Shown here: positions 50,560 through 59,926 of the stretch, in pieces
Layout: each line of letters opens with the position of its first letter
Numbering within the stretch: position 1 is the first letter of the stretch
Assembly (NCBI GenBank): GCA_023435645.1
Contig: JAEYRK010000047.1
Span: 16,509 to 80,508, forward strand
From: Bacillota bacterium
Lineage (GTDB): Bacteria > Bacillota > Clostridia > Lachnospirales > Lachnospiraceae
DNA: 64,000 bases
Reading direction: 5' to 3'
Made by a program: the position numbers and the translations under genes
Notes under the pieces: generated by a model
What the model saw: only the letters and a program-made list of their open reading frames with translations
What the model was told of the DNA's origin: nothing
Database searches by the model: none

Positions 50560-51327
50560 CTATTCATTAAGTATAGTTTTACGATTAACAACTGTATTAT
50601 CAATGACAAGACTCAACACGGCTATAAATACTAATATAATAAGTGAGGGAATAATCTTATTTGTAGCTGGCATAACTTCCCAAAATGCATTGATAGTAGC
50701 ATGGGAGAGTATCGATAGTAGAATACTTCCTGATATATAACGAACAGAACCGATATAAAAAGATAATTTGAGAGCATTTATACAAAACCATATGTAATTT
50801 ATATTTTGCTGGTTAGTACCATTAATAAACCATAATGGTATATGCCATATTGACCATATTATACCTACAACTAATGTTGAAGCAAAATGCGATATTTTTT
50901 TTTCAAGTTCGGGTTGTAATAGCCCTCGCCATCCAAGTTCCTCTAAGCCCCCGCCAATAATCATTGGTAAAATCATAATAAATCCCATATAAAAAGGTTG
51001 TTTAATTGTTGAGTATCCAATTAACACAGGAATTCCTAGGATTATAATTGCTCCTCCAATAGCATATAGATAAAGACAAATTGAGTACTTTGGATTTATT
51101 ATACTCTTTAAAAATTTCTTAAATTCTTGATTACTTAATTCTCTCTTTTGTATTATAAGTACACAGATTGCTGGGGAGATACCACCAATTACAAATAGGA
51201 TCATTCCTATTGGAGTACCATATGACAAACATGTTATTTCTAATCTCCCTCCAAGTGCTACAAGCCCCCACATAATCCAAGAGCATAAAAAAGTACTAAC
51301 TAAATATTTTAATATTCTATTGGACAT
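50560..51327 (-). CDS. CPBP-family intramembrane protease
   Basis: A 255-aa membrane protein with seven to eight segments. The CPBP/Abi motifs are GGGLEELGWRGLLQPELEKK (EExxxR, near residue 130), GIIWSIWHIPLWFI (xxxxH) and ILSHATINAFWEV (H-x-x-x-N). Members cleave prenylated or membrane substrates, and many protect against bacteriocins. AAGGAGAAATAT precedes the ATG. Lower GC than its left neighbours suggests acquisition. Confidence 0.9.
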   Translation of the reverse strand: MSNRILKYLVSTFLCSWIMWGLVALGGRLEITCLSYGTPIGMILFVIGGISPAICVLIIQKRELSNQEFKKFLKSIINPKYSICLYLYAIGGAIIILGIPVLIGYSTIKQPFYMGFIMILPMIIGGGLEELGWRGLLQPELEKKISHFASTLVVGIIWSIWHIPLWFINGTNQQNINYIWFCINALKLSFYIGSVRYISGSILLSILSHATINAFWEVMPATNKIIPSLIILVFIAVLSLVIDNTVVNRKTILNE

Positions 51328-51959
51328 ATATTTCTCCTTAAATTATAAATGAGATGTATCTCATTAACAATAACCAAGGAAACAAATATTGTCAATAAAA
51401 TACTGACCGCACTCTCATTAATTTTAATAGTAATATCTGACTATGAATAAATTGCTTAAAATAATCTCTTGTAGGATATTTAAGAGGAGCTCCACAATAT
51501 ACAATTGAACTTGCAACCAAATCAGTAATTCCATCTATATACGCTGATATATTATTCATAATAATTTCCATTGGTAATAATAATATCTAGCATAGTGATA
51601 TTATAAAGGATTTATCTTAAGCACCTCGATTGCAGCTTTCACAATTTTTTCTGATTTTTACTTTCTTGTAATCTTCTATATAATATTTGCAATTCACATT
51701 AGTAATCAATTATGAGTATAACATATTCTAGCATACCAAAATCTCGTCGTCTACAATGACTCCCACATAATGGAATAAACTATAAATGGAGACGGTATAA
51801 CATCTTACTATGCAAGCTGTGAACCCGCGCCTCCCCTCAAGGTCATTGCTCCGTAAAAGACACTTCGCAAAGCCCTTAGTCTCAGTCTGTGAGAGTACGA
51901 ATCTGATCAAGAACAGAATAAAAAAGTAGACTATCTTACGATAATCTACTTTTTTATTA
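51328..51959. other. 632-bp stretch without a supported gene
   Basis: Positions 51328-51720 are AT-rich with no feature. Positions 51728-51900 are more GC-balanced and include an open frame on the minus strand, but it runs through a terminator and a tRNA fragment and has no ribosome site, so I do not call it. The terminator at 51921-51956 is listed separately. Confidence 0.5.
51921..51956. terminator. terminator beside tRNA-Gly remnant
   Basis: AAAAAAGTAGA pairs with TCTACTTTTTT. It directly abuts the 3' tRNA-Gly fragment at 51960 and, on the minus strand, would follow that tRNA end, so it may be the original tRNA-Gly terminator. Confidence 0.7.
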
Positions 51960-51980
51960 AGCGCGAGACGGGATTCGAAC
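51960..51980 (-). repeat. 21-bp tRNA-Gly 3'-end remnant (old attachment site)
   Basis: AGCGCGAGACGGGATTCGAAC is identical to the plus strand of 62315-62335, i.e. the last 21 bases of tRNA-Gly (T-arm half and acceptor strand). The rest of the tRNA is absent. Confidence 0.75.
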
Positions 51981-52055
51981 AAATCCCCACATACATAAAT
52001 ACTGATAAATAGGAGATTTGCGGCTTCTGTTATATATCTGCACACATAAAAATAA

Positions 52056-52868
52056 TCAATTCTTGATTACTTGCTTTCTGTAACGATAAATGTCACCGCC
52101 TAAAGTACTTTTATGGTAGAGATATTCAAAACCTCTTTTTAACAATTCTTCATCAGGTTTTTCTCGGATTCTATCATCGTCACCCATACAATCGAGTATA
52201 TAGCCATTATGTTTTGTTACTCTTTGCATTTCAGTAAGTTCAGCATCATAATTATCGCCTACTACATGGGCTGACATAACGATATCAAATGTGTTATCTT
52301 CATAAGGAATATGTTCCACTGTTCCATCAACGACTACTACATTTGATATGTGCTCGCTTTTTATCTTATCCCTCATAAATTCACGTAGCATATCTGTTGG
52401 TTCAGAAGCATATACTTTGCGTGCAAATTTGGCAGCTGCAAATGCTAATCTACCGGTACCACTCCCGATATCTAATACAAGTTTGTCTTTGAAATCAGCT
52501 AATTCTAGTAAATGTTCTTCCTTCCAGTTATAGATATAATTACAGTTTTTATTCATATTGATTGGGTCAGTATAAATAATTGAAGTTTCTGTTGCCTGAA
52601 CGATAAATTCTTCAGCAGCGTTAATCTGTTTAGAATCAGCGATGAATGGTGCTGATTTAACAAGCTGTTCAACTCTTTCCTTAACTTCAGGAGCTTTTTT
52701 CATACAATACCAAGCAACATATGGCCTTGATGATAATGCTAATGCTAAGTTCTGAGCAAATTCAGGCCAATCATTGCTTGTATTAATAATCATCCTAATT
52801 AACCACCTATCCATTAACAAAAAACTATCCAGCGTGTATTGGGATTTATCAATAAAATTAAATAACAT
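52056..52868 (-). CDS. SAM-dependent class I methyltransferase
   Basis: 270 aa. Residues 1-95 are a helical N-terminal region with no recognised family. Residues 105-220 are a class I methyltransferase: motif I VLDIGSGTGRLAFAAA, the acidic residue in YASEPTDML, and NTFDIVMSAHVVGD (motif IV region). ATGGAGGACATTT precedes the ATG. It lies between the old tRNA-Gly fragment and the island's left repeat, so it may belong to an earlier insertion. Target unknown (small molecule or RNA). Confidence 0.83.
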   Translation of the reverse strand: MLFNFIDKSQYTLDSFLLMDRWLIRMIINTSNDWPEFAQNLALALSSRPYVAWYCMKKAPEVKERVEQLVKSAPFIADSKQINAAEEFIVQATETSIIYTDPINMNKNCNYIYNWKEEHLLELADFKDKLVLDIGSGTGRLAFAAAKFARKVYASEPTDMLREFMRDKIKSEHISNVVVVDGTVEHIPYEDNTFDIVMSAHVVGDNYDAELTEMQRVTKHNGYILDCMGDDDRIREKPDEELLKRGFEYLYHKSTLGGDIYRYRKQVIKN

Positions 52869-53376
52869 AAATGTCCTCCATTTCTGTAAGGGAGGCTATT
52901 TTTTTGTCTCCCTCCATGTTATATGTGTTCTTTTTGCTTCTATTACGTACTTCATATAATATCACCCTCTCTTTTAGTTTTTGTAGAATATGACTTGCAT
53001 TTCAATACCAGAAATATGTAATAAAGAAGATAGATATTAATTACTGCATAATTCCTGATTAAATGATTATAGCTTTTTATATGATAAGAAGTCAATCAAT
53101 ATTGGAATTTAGTGTATTATTATACAAGTAATACAAGCCTTCCTGACTTTTAATTAAGTGCGAGGAGTCTTCTCACCATGCGCCTCCTCGCAGCGTCCTT
53201 TTGCTTCGCATATGGCTATACAAAAACGGCTATAATGCTCCACAAAAAGCCGCAGGAAGAACGATAATATCGGCGTGTGAGCCTCCATTCTTGTTCTTCC
53301 AAGGGTTACTCTGTGCGAGACGGCGCACGAGGTCCAGTGGACCTCGGTTATGCGCGGACCGGAGCGAAGCGGAGAC
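52869..53376. other. 508-bp non-coding stretch with GC-rich hairpin patch
   Basis: Positions 52869-53150 are AT-rich, without features beyond the methyltransferase leader. Positions 53154-53376 are sharply richer in GC and contain three hairpins: TGCGAGGAG/CTCCTCGCA (53159-53192), GTGCG/CGCAC (about 53314-53328) and CGAGGTCCA-G-TGGACCTCG (53328-53346). Open frames here on both strands lack ribosome sites. Confidence 0.5.
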
Positions 53377-53412
53377 ATTCGAACCCGCGACCCTCGCCTT
53401 GGCAAGGCGATA
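53377..53412. repeat. left attachment repeat (36 bp)
   Basis: Begins ATTCGAACCCGCGACC and ends CAAGGCGATA. Identical over 36 bp to 62328-62363 inside tRNA-Gly. The bases to its left (GCGGAGAC) look like a decayed tRNA acceptor end. Confidence 0.88.
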
Positions 53413-53975
53413 TAGGGGAAACTTAAGAATGGCATATAGGTGTGAAAACCCTGATTTTACGATGTTTATGTGATTTTTAAGTAGGAATTTGTATCATAAA
53501 ATATCATGAAATAATTTATTTGCTTTGACAAAACTTTGATAAAAATTAATATGAAAACAATATATTATGCTAAAAGGATATCTGAAAATATTTAAATTTT
53601 CTAATATAACTTGATAATCCAACAGGACATGTTGGTTTTCAAAAGAAAACGGCTAAACAAAGGTTACTCTAAAAGTATAATATTATAAATTATATTCATT
53701 TGACTTTTATGCATAAGTTTCAAGAGATATTGAGCATGAAAGTCATTTTATTTATAAGAACAGCTACGTATTACGTATACAATTTTTGAATGATTAATGG
53801 AAATTATTTTGACTACAGTTTTTCATATGGAAAGATTATCTTTGGAATTGAAGAATAACACACCAAAAATAAAATATTAACAAATGTGAAATCATACAAA
53901 TTAAAAACGATTTGACATTTATGCTCAATAAGTTCATAATTATGAGTATAAATGTTTGGTGAAAGAAGGTGCTTC
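53413..53975. other. left end of the island, non-coding
   Basis: 563 bp of AT-rich sequence. Two near-identical decamers, GCTTTGACAA (53523-53532) and ACTTTGATAA (53533-53542), match elements at the right end of the island. The promoter of the AbiE operon lies at 53912-53940. Nothing else is recognisable. Confidence 0.5.
53912..53950 (+). promoter_or_regulatory. abiE promoter with inverted repeats
   Basis: TTGACA (53912-53917) and CATAAT (53935-53940), 17-bp spacer. The palindrome CATAATTATG and flanking ATGCTCA/TGAGTAT half-sites overlap the -10 box, in keeping with AbiEi autorepression at inverted repeats. Confidence 0.65.
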
Positions 53976-54569
53976 ATGACAAATTCAGAACAAATACTTG
54001 AAATATTAAAGAAAAATAATGGTGTCATAACTACATCTGAAGTGACGAAAGCAGGAATTTCTCGAGGAAGTTTAAAATACCTCTCAGAAACTGGCATTCT
54101 AGAAAGAGTAGCAAGGGGGGTATATCAGTTAGCAGATGTTTTTGATGACGAGATATATCATCTGCAAGTGCGGTATAAAAAAGGTATTTTCTCGGGTGAG
54201 ACAGCATTATACCTTCATGATTTGACGGATAGAACACCGATGCGATTTCAAATGACATTTCCAAATAGCTATAATCTAACGAATGTTAAAAATGAAAACA
54301 TTAAGTGTAATAGAGTTATAAAAAAATTATATGATATGGGAATTGTAGATATTAAAACACCGACAGGAAATCTAGTGAGAGCATATAATATGGAACGAAC
54401 GCTCTGTGATATTATAAGAACGCAGAGTAATACAGACATACAAATAGTATCAGAAGCTTTTAAACGATATGCCAAGAGAAATGACAAGAACATTCCTTTG
54501 CTTTCTGAGTATTCTAAGATGCTCAGAGTAGAAGTAAAGTTGCGCTCTTACATGGAGGTGCTTTTATGA
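53976..54569 (+). CDS. abiEi: AbiEi-type antitoxin
   Basis: About 197 aa, the antitoxin/transcriptional regulator of a type IV toxin-antitoxin system. The N-terminal winged helix is visible (ILEILKKNNGVITTSEVTKA, GISRGSLKYLSETGILERVA, RGVYQLADVF), then the C-terminal antitoxin domain (FSGETALYLHDLTDRTPMRF, ERTLCDIIR). GAAGGTGCTTC precedes ATG 53976. The last four bases overlap the toxin gene start (ATGA), a sign of coupled expression. Confidence 0.88.
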   Translation: MTNSEQILEILKKNNGVITTSEVTKAGISRGSLKYLSETGILERVARGVYQLADVFDDEIYHLQVRYKKGIFSGETALYLHDLTDRTPMRFQMTFPNSYNLTNVKNENIKCNRVIKKLYDMGIVDIKTPTGNLVRAYNMERTLCDIIRTQSNTDIQIVSEAFKRYAKRNDKNIPLLSEYSKMLRVEVKLRSYMEVLL

Positions 54570-55405
54570 AAAACGCCATGCAGTTAAAATCGATTATTAA
54601 AAATATTGCAAAAGAAAAAAGCATTTCTGCTCAGCTTGTTATGCAAAATTTTATGATGGAAAGACTCTTGGAAAGAATTTCTCTTTCTTCTTATCAAAAT
54701 CACTTTATATTAAAAGGTGGGTTTTTAATTGCTGCAATGGTTGGCTTAGATACAAGGGCTACTATGGATATGGATGCAACTATTAAAGGAATACCCATGT
54801 CAGAACAGTCTGTAAAAAATATGTTCTTGGAGATATGCAAGGTTGAGGTTCAAGATGATGTGGTTTTTTCTTTTTTGAGTATAAATGAAATTCGCGAAGG
54901 CGATGAATATGGTGGTTACAGGGTTGCGCTCACAGCAAACTTTCCACCAATGGCAGTACCATTGAAATTGGACATTACAACTGGGGATAAAATAACGCCA
55001 AGAGAAATCGCATACGAATTCAAACTGTTGCTTGAAGATCGGAGCATTAGAGTTTTAGCTTATAATCTAGAGACTGTTCTTGCTGAAAAACTGGAAACGA
55101 TTATTTCAAGATCAGACCAAAATACTAGGCCAAGAGACTTTTATGACGTTTATGTTTTGCAAAAACTTCAAAGCCATAATATTAAGATAGAGTTATTAAG
55201 AGAAGCGATAGTAGTAACATCGGAGAAAAGGAGTTCAATACAAATAATTAAAAATTATAAACATATTATTGAAATTATACGCGATAGCAACGTAATGAAT
55301 CAACGATGGAAAAATTATCAAAAGGATTTTGATTATGCTAAGGATATTGAGTTCGAAGAGGTTTGTGATGCTGTTTTTGAGATAACAGATAAATGTATTA
55401 GATAG
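54566..55405 (+). CDS. abiEii: AbiEii/AbiGii nucleotidyltransferase toxin
   Basis: A 279-aa toxin with a DNA-polymerase-beta-like nucleotidyltransferase fold. NHFILKGGFLIAAMVGLDTRATMDMDATI near residue 45-75 contains the GG and the DxD-type metal-binding pair, followed by PLKLDITTGDKITPRE and the ETVLAEKLETIISRSDQNTRPRDFYDVY block conserved in the family. Such toxins transfer nucleotides to tRNA or related acceptors and cause growth arrest upon phage infection. Overlaps the antitoxin gene by 4 bp. Confidence 0.88.
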   Translation: MKNAMQLKSIIKNIAKEKSISAQLVMQNFMMERLLERISLSSYQNHFILKGGFLIAAMVGLDTRATMDMDATIKGIPMSEQSVKNMFLEICKVEVQDDVVFSFLSINEIREGDEYGGYRVALTANFPPMAVPLKLDITTGDKITPREIAYEFKLLLEDRSIRVLAYNLETVLAEKLETIISRSDQNTRPRDFYDVYVLQKLQSHNIKIELLREAIVVTSEKRSSIQIIKNYKHIIEIIRDSNVMNQRWKNYQKDFDYAKDIEFEEVCDAVFEITDKCIR

Positions 55406-55450
55406 AATGATGGGATACGATAGATAGTAAATCAAGATGGAGGTGCAGTA

Positions 55451-58408
55451 ATGAATATAGAGGCTTATGATCTTGACTCACTTAGAAAAATAGTGCGAAC
55501 TCTTCAAAAAGAAAATGAAGCCTTGAAATCTCAGTTGAAAAAGGCTGATATTGCATTCGATGGGCCTAATCCATTTGAGGAGACAATAGAGAGTATTCAT
55601 GAGTATGATCCTGATCAGGGAGATCGTATTCTTGGAAAATATATAACTGAGGATCTTGCAAAACGATTTTTTGCTATGTTTTGGGGTAGAGAAGACGTAT
55701 ATGCCAAAAGGGGAAAGAATGGCGGATATTTTCCGCAGTGTGATAACAGATGGAATGATGCTTTGTGTCCAAAACAACGTGGTAAAAAAATGTTTTGTGA
55801 TGATTGTGAGAACACAAAATGGACTAGGCTTGATTTGAAGAAAATTGTAAGTCATCTTGTAGGAAATAAAGAGGATGGAACAGATGTGCTTGGAGTTTAT
55901 CCGCTTTTACCAGATGGTACATGTCGATTTATAGTATTCGATTTTGATAACCATGAAAAGGATGCAGAGAAGACGGATTTTGCTAATACAGATGATGCAT
56001 GGCATGATGAAGTAAATGCACTTAGAAAAATGTGTGAGCAGAATGGTATCAAGTCTTTGGTTGAAAGGTCTCGCTCTGGAAGAGGTGCTCATGTATGGAT
56101 ACTCTTTAAAAGACCAATAGCTGCATCTTTAGCAAGAAATTTTGGCTTTCTTTTATTGGACAAGGGATCTGCTTTTATTAATATGAAATCTTTTCACTAT
56201 TATGACCGAATGTATCCTTCTCAGGATGTTGCTAGTCGTATTGGTAATTTAATTGCTCTTCCATTGCAAGGTCAAGCTCTTAAAAATGGAAACAGTGCTT
56301 TTGTGGATGAAAACTGGAATGCATATCCTGATCAATGGAAGGTCTTGCTAGAAGAAACAGAAAAACTTTCGCCTGAAGATATCGAGAAGTATGTGTCAAA
56401 ATGGCAGGTAGAACTAGCCGAAGCTAGGGGAATGCTTGCTAATTCAGTTGCTGAAAACAGACCTAAGCCGTGGAAAAAGAAGGAAGGATTTACGAAAGCA
56501 GATGTTGTAGGAAAAGTGCATTTGGTTCTAAGTAATGGTGTATATGTTGATACGCTTAATCTAAGGCCACGTTTACAGAATCAGATTCGTAGCATGGCAG
56601 CCTTTGATAACCCGGAGTTTTATAAAAACAAGCGTCTTGGCTATTCAAATTATTATAATTTTAGCGCTGTTTATCTTGGTAAAGATGTTGATGGGTATAT
56701 AAGAATTCCACGGGGACTGAAGGAGTCTATTATTGAAGAATGTGAAAAAGCAGGTATTGGTATAGATATTACAGATATGAGAGAAAAGGGGCGTCCAATT
56801 AGAGTATCATTCAACGGGGATTTAAGAACACAGCAAGATCTTGCTGCCCAGAAATTACTTTCTTATACCGAGGGGGTGTTGAGTGCAGCTACTGCATTTG
56901 GTAAAACGGTAGTATGTAGTTACCTTATTTCGCAAAGAAAAATGAATACTCTAGTATTATTACAGAGCAAAGATCTGCTAAATCAGTGGGTAGATGAACT
57001 AAATAAATTTCTGGATATCAAAGAAGAATCACCAGAATATGAGACAAAAACTGGACGAAAAAAGAAACGAGAAAGTGTCATTGGAATTTTACATGGAAGT
57101 AAAAATACATTAACCGGAATTGTTGATGTAGCTATGGTTGGTTCTATGTATAGTAAGGGCAAATTCAATGAGTTAATCAATTCTTATGGAATGGTGATAA
57201 TGGACGAATGTCATCACGCTGCATCAAATACATCAATGGAGCTATTGCAGAAGATTGATGCAAAATATGTATATGGTGTATCAGCTACACCCAAAAGAGG
57301 CGATAATCTTGACAAAATCATATATATGATGCTTGGACCACAACGTCATAAATTTACTGCGCTTGAAAGGGCTGAAGAACAGGGAATTGGGCATTATTTT
57401 GTTCCAAGGTATACCAGAGTGGTCGATACGGATGAAAGTAAAGATGATATAAATCGTGCGTATGGTTTAATTAGTTCAAGCAATGTCAGAAATGAAATGA
57501 TTACTAGCGATGTAAGGGAATGTATCACAGCGGGACATACCCCAGTTATTCTTACAAAATATAAAGAGCATGCGAAACTTTTATACGACGAACTGAAAGG
57601 TAGTGCTGATCACGTATTCATTTTGTATGGAGACAATACTGATAAAGAAAATGCTGAAATCAGAGTGTCACTAAAAGCAGTTCCAAAGGATGAAAGCCTT
57701 ATTCTGGTAGCAACAGGACAAAAAATTGGAGAAGGCTTTGATTTTCCAAGACTTGATGTACTGATGTTAGCAGCACCCGTTTCTTTTGAAGGACGTTTAG
57801 AACAATACGTGGGACGATTGAATCGAGATTATGAAGGAAAAGAAGCAGTTTTTGTCTATGATTATATAGATTCTCACATTAGATATTTTGATAATATGTA
57901 TGCAAAGCGTTTACGAACCTACAGAAAGACTGGGTTTACACTATGGACTGGCGAGGAGGCTACAAAGCAAATAGCAAATGCAATATATGACTCCGGTAAC
58001 TACGTTGAAGTATTTGAACAGGATCTTGTTGAAGCTGAAAAGAAGATTGTAATCTCTAGTCCTGAAATTATTCTTGATAAGATTGAACGATTAATATATC
58101 TTGTGAAGAGTAGACAGGAAGCCGGTGTCAGCGTAGTTGTAATAACAACAGACCCGGATAATATCTCCTATGGTAGCCCTGATGTTTGCAATGAATTAGT
58201 AGAACAACTGAAACTTGCAGGCATTATAGTGAAGTTAAAAGAAGAGGTAGAAGAACATTTTGCGGTAATTGATGATGAGCTTGTATGGCACGGCGGTATG
58301 AATTTACTTGGAAAGGAAGATGCTTGGGACAATCTTATGCGTATCAAAAGCCATCAGGTTGCGGCAGAATTATTGGAGATAGCATGGGGAGAAAATACAG
58401 GAGCATAG
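55451..58408 (+). CDS. TOTE-type primase-helicase conflict protein
   Basis: 985 aa. Residues 5-35 are a coiled coil. Residues 60-330 form an archaeo-eukaryotic primase domain of the TOTE type (CPKQRGKKMFCDDCENTKW Cys cluster, FIVFDFDNHE metal pair near 162, RSRSGRGAHVWILF). Residues 450-800 are a superfamily II helicase: ATAFGKTV (479), VIMDECHHAAS (583), VSATPKRGD (611), and the C-terminal motif GRLEQYVGRLNRDYEG. The last 100 residues resemble a phospholipase D-like domain with HFAVID and GGMN but without the second clear HxK. GATGGAGGTGCAGTA precedes the ATG. Probably anti-invader. Confidence 0.85.
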   Translation: MNIEAYDLDSLRKIVRTLQKENEALKSQLKKADIAFDGPNPFEETIESIHEYDPDQGDRILGKYITEDLAKRFFAMFWGREDVYAKRGKNGGYFPQCDNRWNDALCPKQRGKKMFCDDCENTKWTRLDLKKIVSHLVGNKEDGTDVLGVYPLLPDGTCRFIVFDFDNHEKDAEKTDFANTDDAWHDEVNALRKMCEQNGIKSLVERSRSGRGAHVWILFKRPIAASLARNFGFLLLDKGSAFINMKSFHYYDRMYPSQDVASRIGNLIALPLQGQALKNGNSAFVDENWNAYPDQWKVLLEETEKLSPEDIEKYVSKWQVELAEARGMLANSVAENRPKPWKKKEGFTKADVVGKVHLVLSNGVYVDTLNLRPRLQNQIRSMAAFDNPEFYKNKRLGYSNYYNFSAVYLGKDVDGYIRIPRGLKESIIEECEKAGIGIDITDMREKGRPIRVSFNGDLRTQQDLAAQKLLSYTEGVLSAATAFGKTVVCSYLISQRKMNTLVLLQSKDLLNQWVDELNKFLDIKEESPEYETKTGRKKKRESVIGILHGSKNTLTGIVDVAMVGSMYSKGKFNELINSYGMVIMDECHHAASNTSMELLQKIDAKYVYGVSATPKRGDNLDKIIYMMLGPQRHKFTALERAEEQGIGHYFVPRYTRVVDTDESKDDINRAYGLISSSNVRNEMITSDVRECITAGHTPVILTKYKEHAKLLYDELKGSADHVFILYGDNTDKENAEIRVSLKAVPKDESLILVATGQKIGEGFDFPRLDVLMLAAPVSFEGRLEQYVGRLNRDYEGKEAVFVYDYIDSHIRYFDNMYAKRLRTYRKTGFTLWTGEEATKQIANAIYDSGNYVEVFEQDLVEAEKKIVISSPEIILDKIERLIYLVKSRQEAGVSVVVITTDPDNISYGSPDVCNELVEQLKLAGIIVKLKEEVEEHFAVIDDELVWHGGMNLLGKEDAWDNLMRIKSHQVAAELLEIAWGENTGA

Positions 58409-58466
58409 GATAATGGATTTTTGATTATAACACTACAAAAAAATTGATTTAATATATAAAAAACAA

Positions 58467-58497
58467 TTGACTCTTAACTTAACATTAGGCTTAGAAT
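58467..58497 (+). promoter_or_regulatory. merR promoter with 19-bp spacer
   Basis: TTGACT (58467-58472) and TAGAAT (58492-58497), spacer exactly 19 bp, the overlong spacer typical of promoters activated by MerR-family proteins. Confidence 0.6.
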
Positions 58498-58542
58498 GCA
58501 TATGAAAGGTACTTTTCAAATCTAATCATGGAGGTGTAGCTA

Positions 58543-59838
58543 TTGAGAATCGGAGAATTTGCTGAGATTTGCGATACAAGAATATCCGTTTTGCGACATT
58601 ATGATAAGGAGGGGCTATTACTCCCGGACTTTATCGATCGTTTTACCGGGTACAGATATTATTCCGCAAATCAAGTAACCTCTTTCAAAAAGATTACCGC
58701 GCTTAAAAAAGCAGGATTTTCATTGAAAGAGATAATAAGTATATTGTCAAAATCGGATAACACTAAGGTTATCCTGGACATTATTAGCAGTAAGAAGACC
58801 GAGCTCACGAAATTGCTATCTAATCTGGAAGAAGCAAAAAACATTATGTTAGGAGCCGAAAATATGCAGAATACGATTATTATTGAAAATGAACGCGGAG
58901 TTGAGATGCGATTGTTGGTTAACAATCCCGTAAAGAATTTTCGTGGTGCTTGCGAGCAACTGGAAGAAGAGGCAAACCGGTTGGATTATCAACGCATCTC
59001 AGGTTTTAGAACGTATGGAGAGAAGGATGCGGATCAGATCATTATTGCCATTGACGTCATCAAGCTCAGCCAGGAGATCATAGCACTTAACGAGGATATC
59101 AGGGTAGCCTTTGAAATTGACGATGTGGTTGGAAAATGGGAAGTCATCGGAGATTTTGCAGTGAAAGATGACTTCTTTGCCGGTACGAAAATAGGCGAAG
59201 CATTTTATGGTGATGTTAAGAAGCAGATATATTTCCTGCCCGGGGGAGAGAAATACTGGTGCTATGGCTGGACGAAGGGATTTCTTATCATAGATACCGG
59301 TGATGGTACCTCCTTAAATTCCTATGAAGTAGAAGAGTATAACGGAGAACGGTATATGTTTATTCAAAACAAGTCCTATTATTATCGCCGTGGGGGTAAG
59401 CCGACCATACTAGTGCTACGACAGCTTGACCATAATGCTTATCAAAATAGTGACATCTCCAGACACGATCCTATCGATATGCCCTTTGTGCCAGATCATA
59501 ATGTTCGTGGAAAGTGGATATCCGTCTGTTATCTACGCTCAATCGAAGAGTTTGATCCGAATTATCGGGTAAGCGAAGAAAAATTGTATTTTAAACGGAT
59601 TGAATTTTTCGAAGACGGTAATTGTATCAGTATATACGGTAATGAAACAATTGCAGGTGATAATATGCAGGTTTGGACAAAAGGCTATGTTCTAAGAAAA
59701 TGGAATCGTACAGCTTGCGCCAATGAGATACGATTGGATAATAATAAGGAATATCTCATAATCGAATGGAAAAGCGGAGATTATCGCTGGGGTGGATTTG
59801 ATACCGATTATTATGTATTTATGAGGGAATTGCAATAG
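58543..59838 (+). CDS. MerR family regulator with duplicated C-terminal domain
   Basis: 431 aa. Residues 1-70 are a MerR winged helix (MRIGEFAEICDTRISVLRHY, GYRYYSANQVTSFKKITALK), followed by a dimerisation coiled coil (75-115). The C-terminal 300 residues hold two related beta-rich domains, each opening with GKW (VVGKWEVIGDFAVKDDFF near 190 and VRGKWISVCYLRSIEEFD near 320) and ending YYYRRGGKPTILVLR or DYRWGGFDTDYYVFMREL. I know similar domains in clostridial BlaR1-like proteins. TTG start with GGAGGTGTAGC upstream. Ligand unknown. Confidence 0.82.
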   Translation: MRIGEFAEICDTRISVLRHYDKEGLLLPDFIDRFTGYRYYSANQVTSFKKITALKKAGFSLKEIISILSKSDNTKVILDIISSKKTELTKLLSNLEEAKNIMLGAENMQNTIIIENERGVEMRLLVNNPVKNFRGACEQLEEEANRLDYQRISGFRTYGEKDADQIIIAIDVIKLSQEIIALNEDIRVAFEIDDVVGKWEVIGDFAVKDDFFAGTKIGEAFYGDVKKQIYFLPGGEKYWCYGWTKGFLIIDTGDGTSLNSYEVEEYNGERYMFIQNKSYYYRRGGKPTILVLRQLDHNAYQNSDISRHDPIDMPFVPDHNVRGKWISVCYLRSIEEFDPNYRVSEEKLYFKRIEFFEDGNCISIYGNETIAGDNMQVWTKGYVLRKWNRTACANEIRLDNNKEYLIIEWKSGDYRWGGFDTDYYVFMRELQ

Positions 59839-59926
59839 TACAAAATAATAAGAAGAAGATTGCATAAAATATAACCTTTTAATGGAGGTGTAAACTTAGT
59901 TTCTAAAGACGAAATTTTAAGTTGAG

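Noticed and set aside
51728..52045. Minus-strand open frame of 105 codons
   Set aside because: It runs through the tRNA-Gly fragment and a terminator, lacks a ribosome site and has no recognisable protein features.
53154..53473. Open frames on both strands in the GC-rich patch at the island's left edge
   Set aside because: They overlap hairpins and the tRNA-derived repeat, and their residues follow the palindromic DNA rather than any protein pattern.
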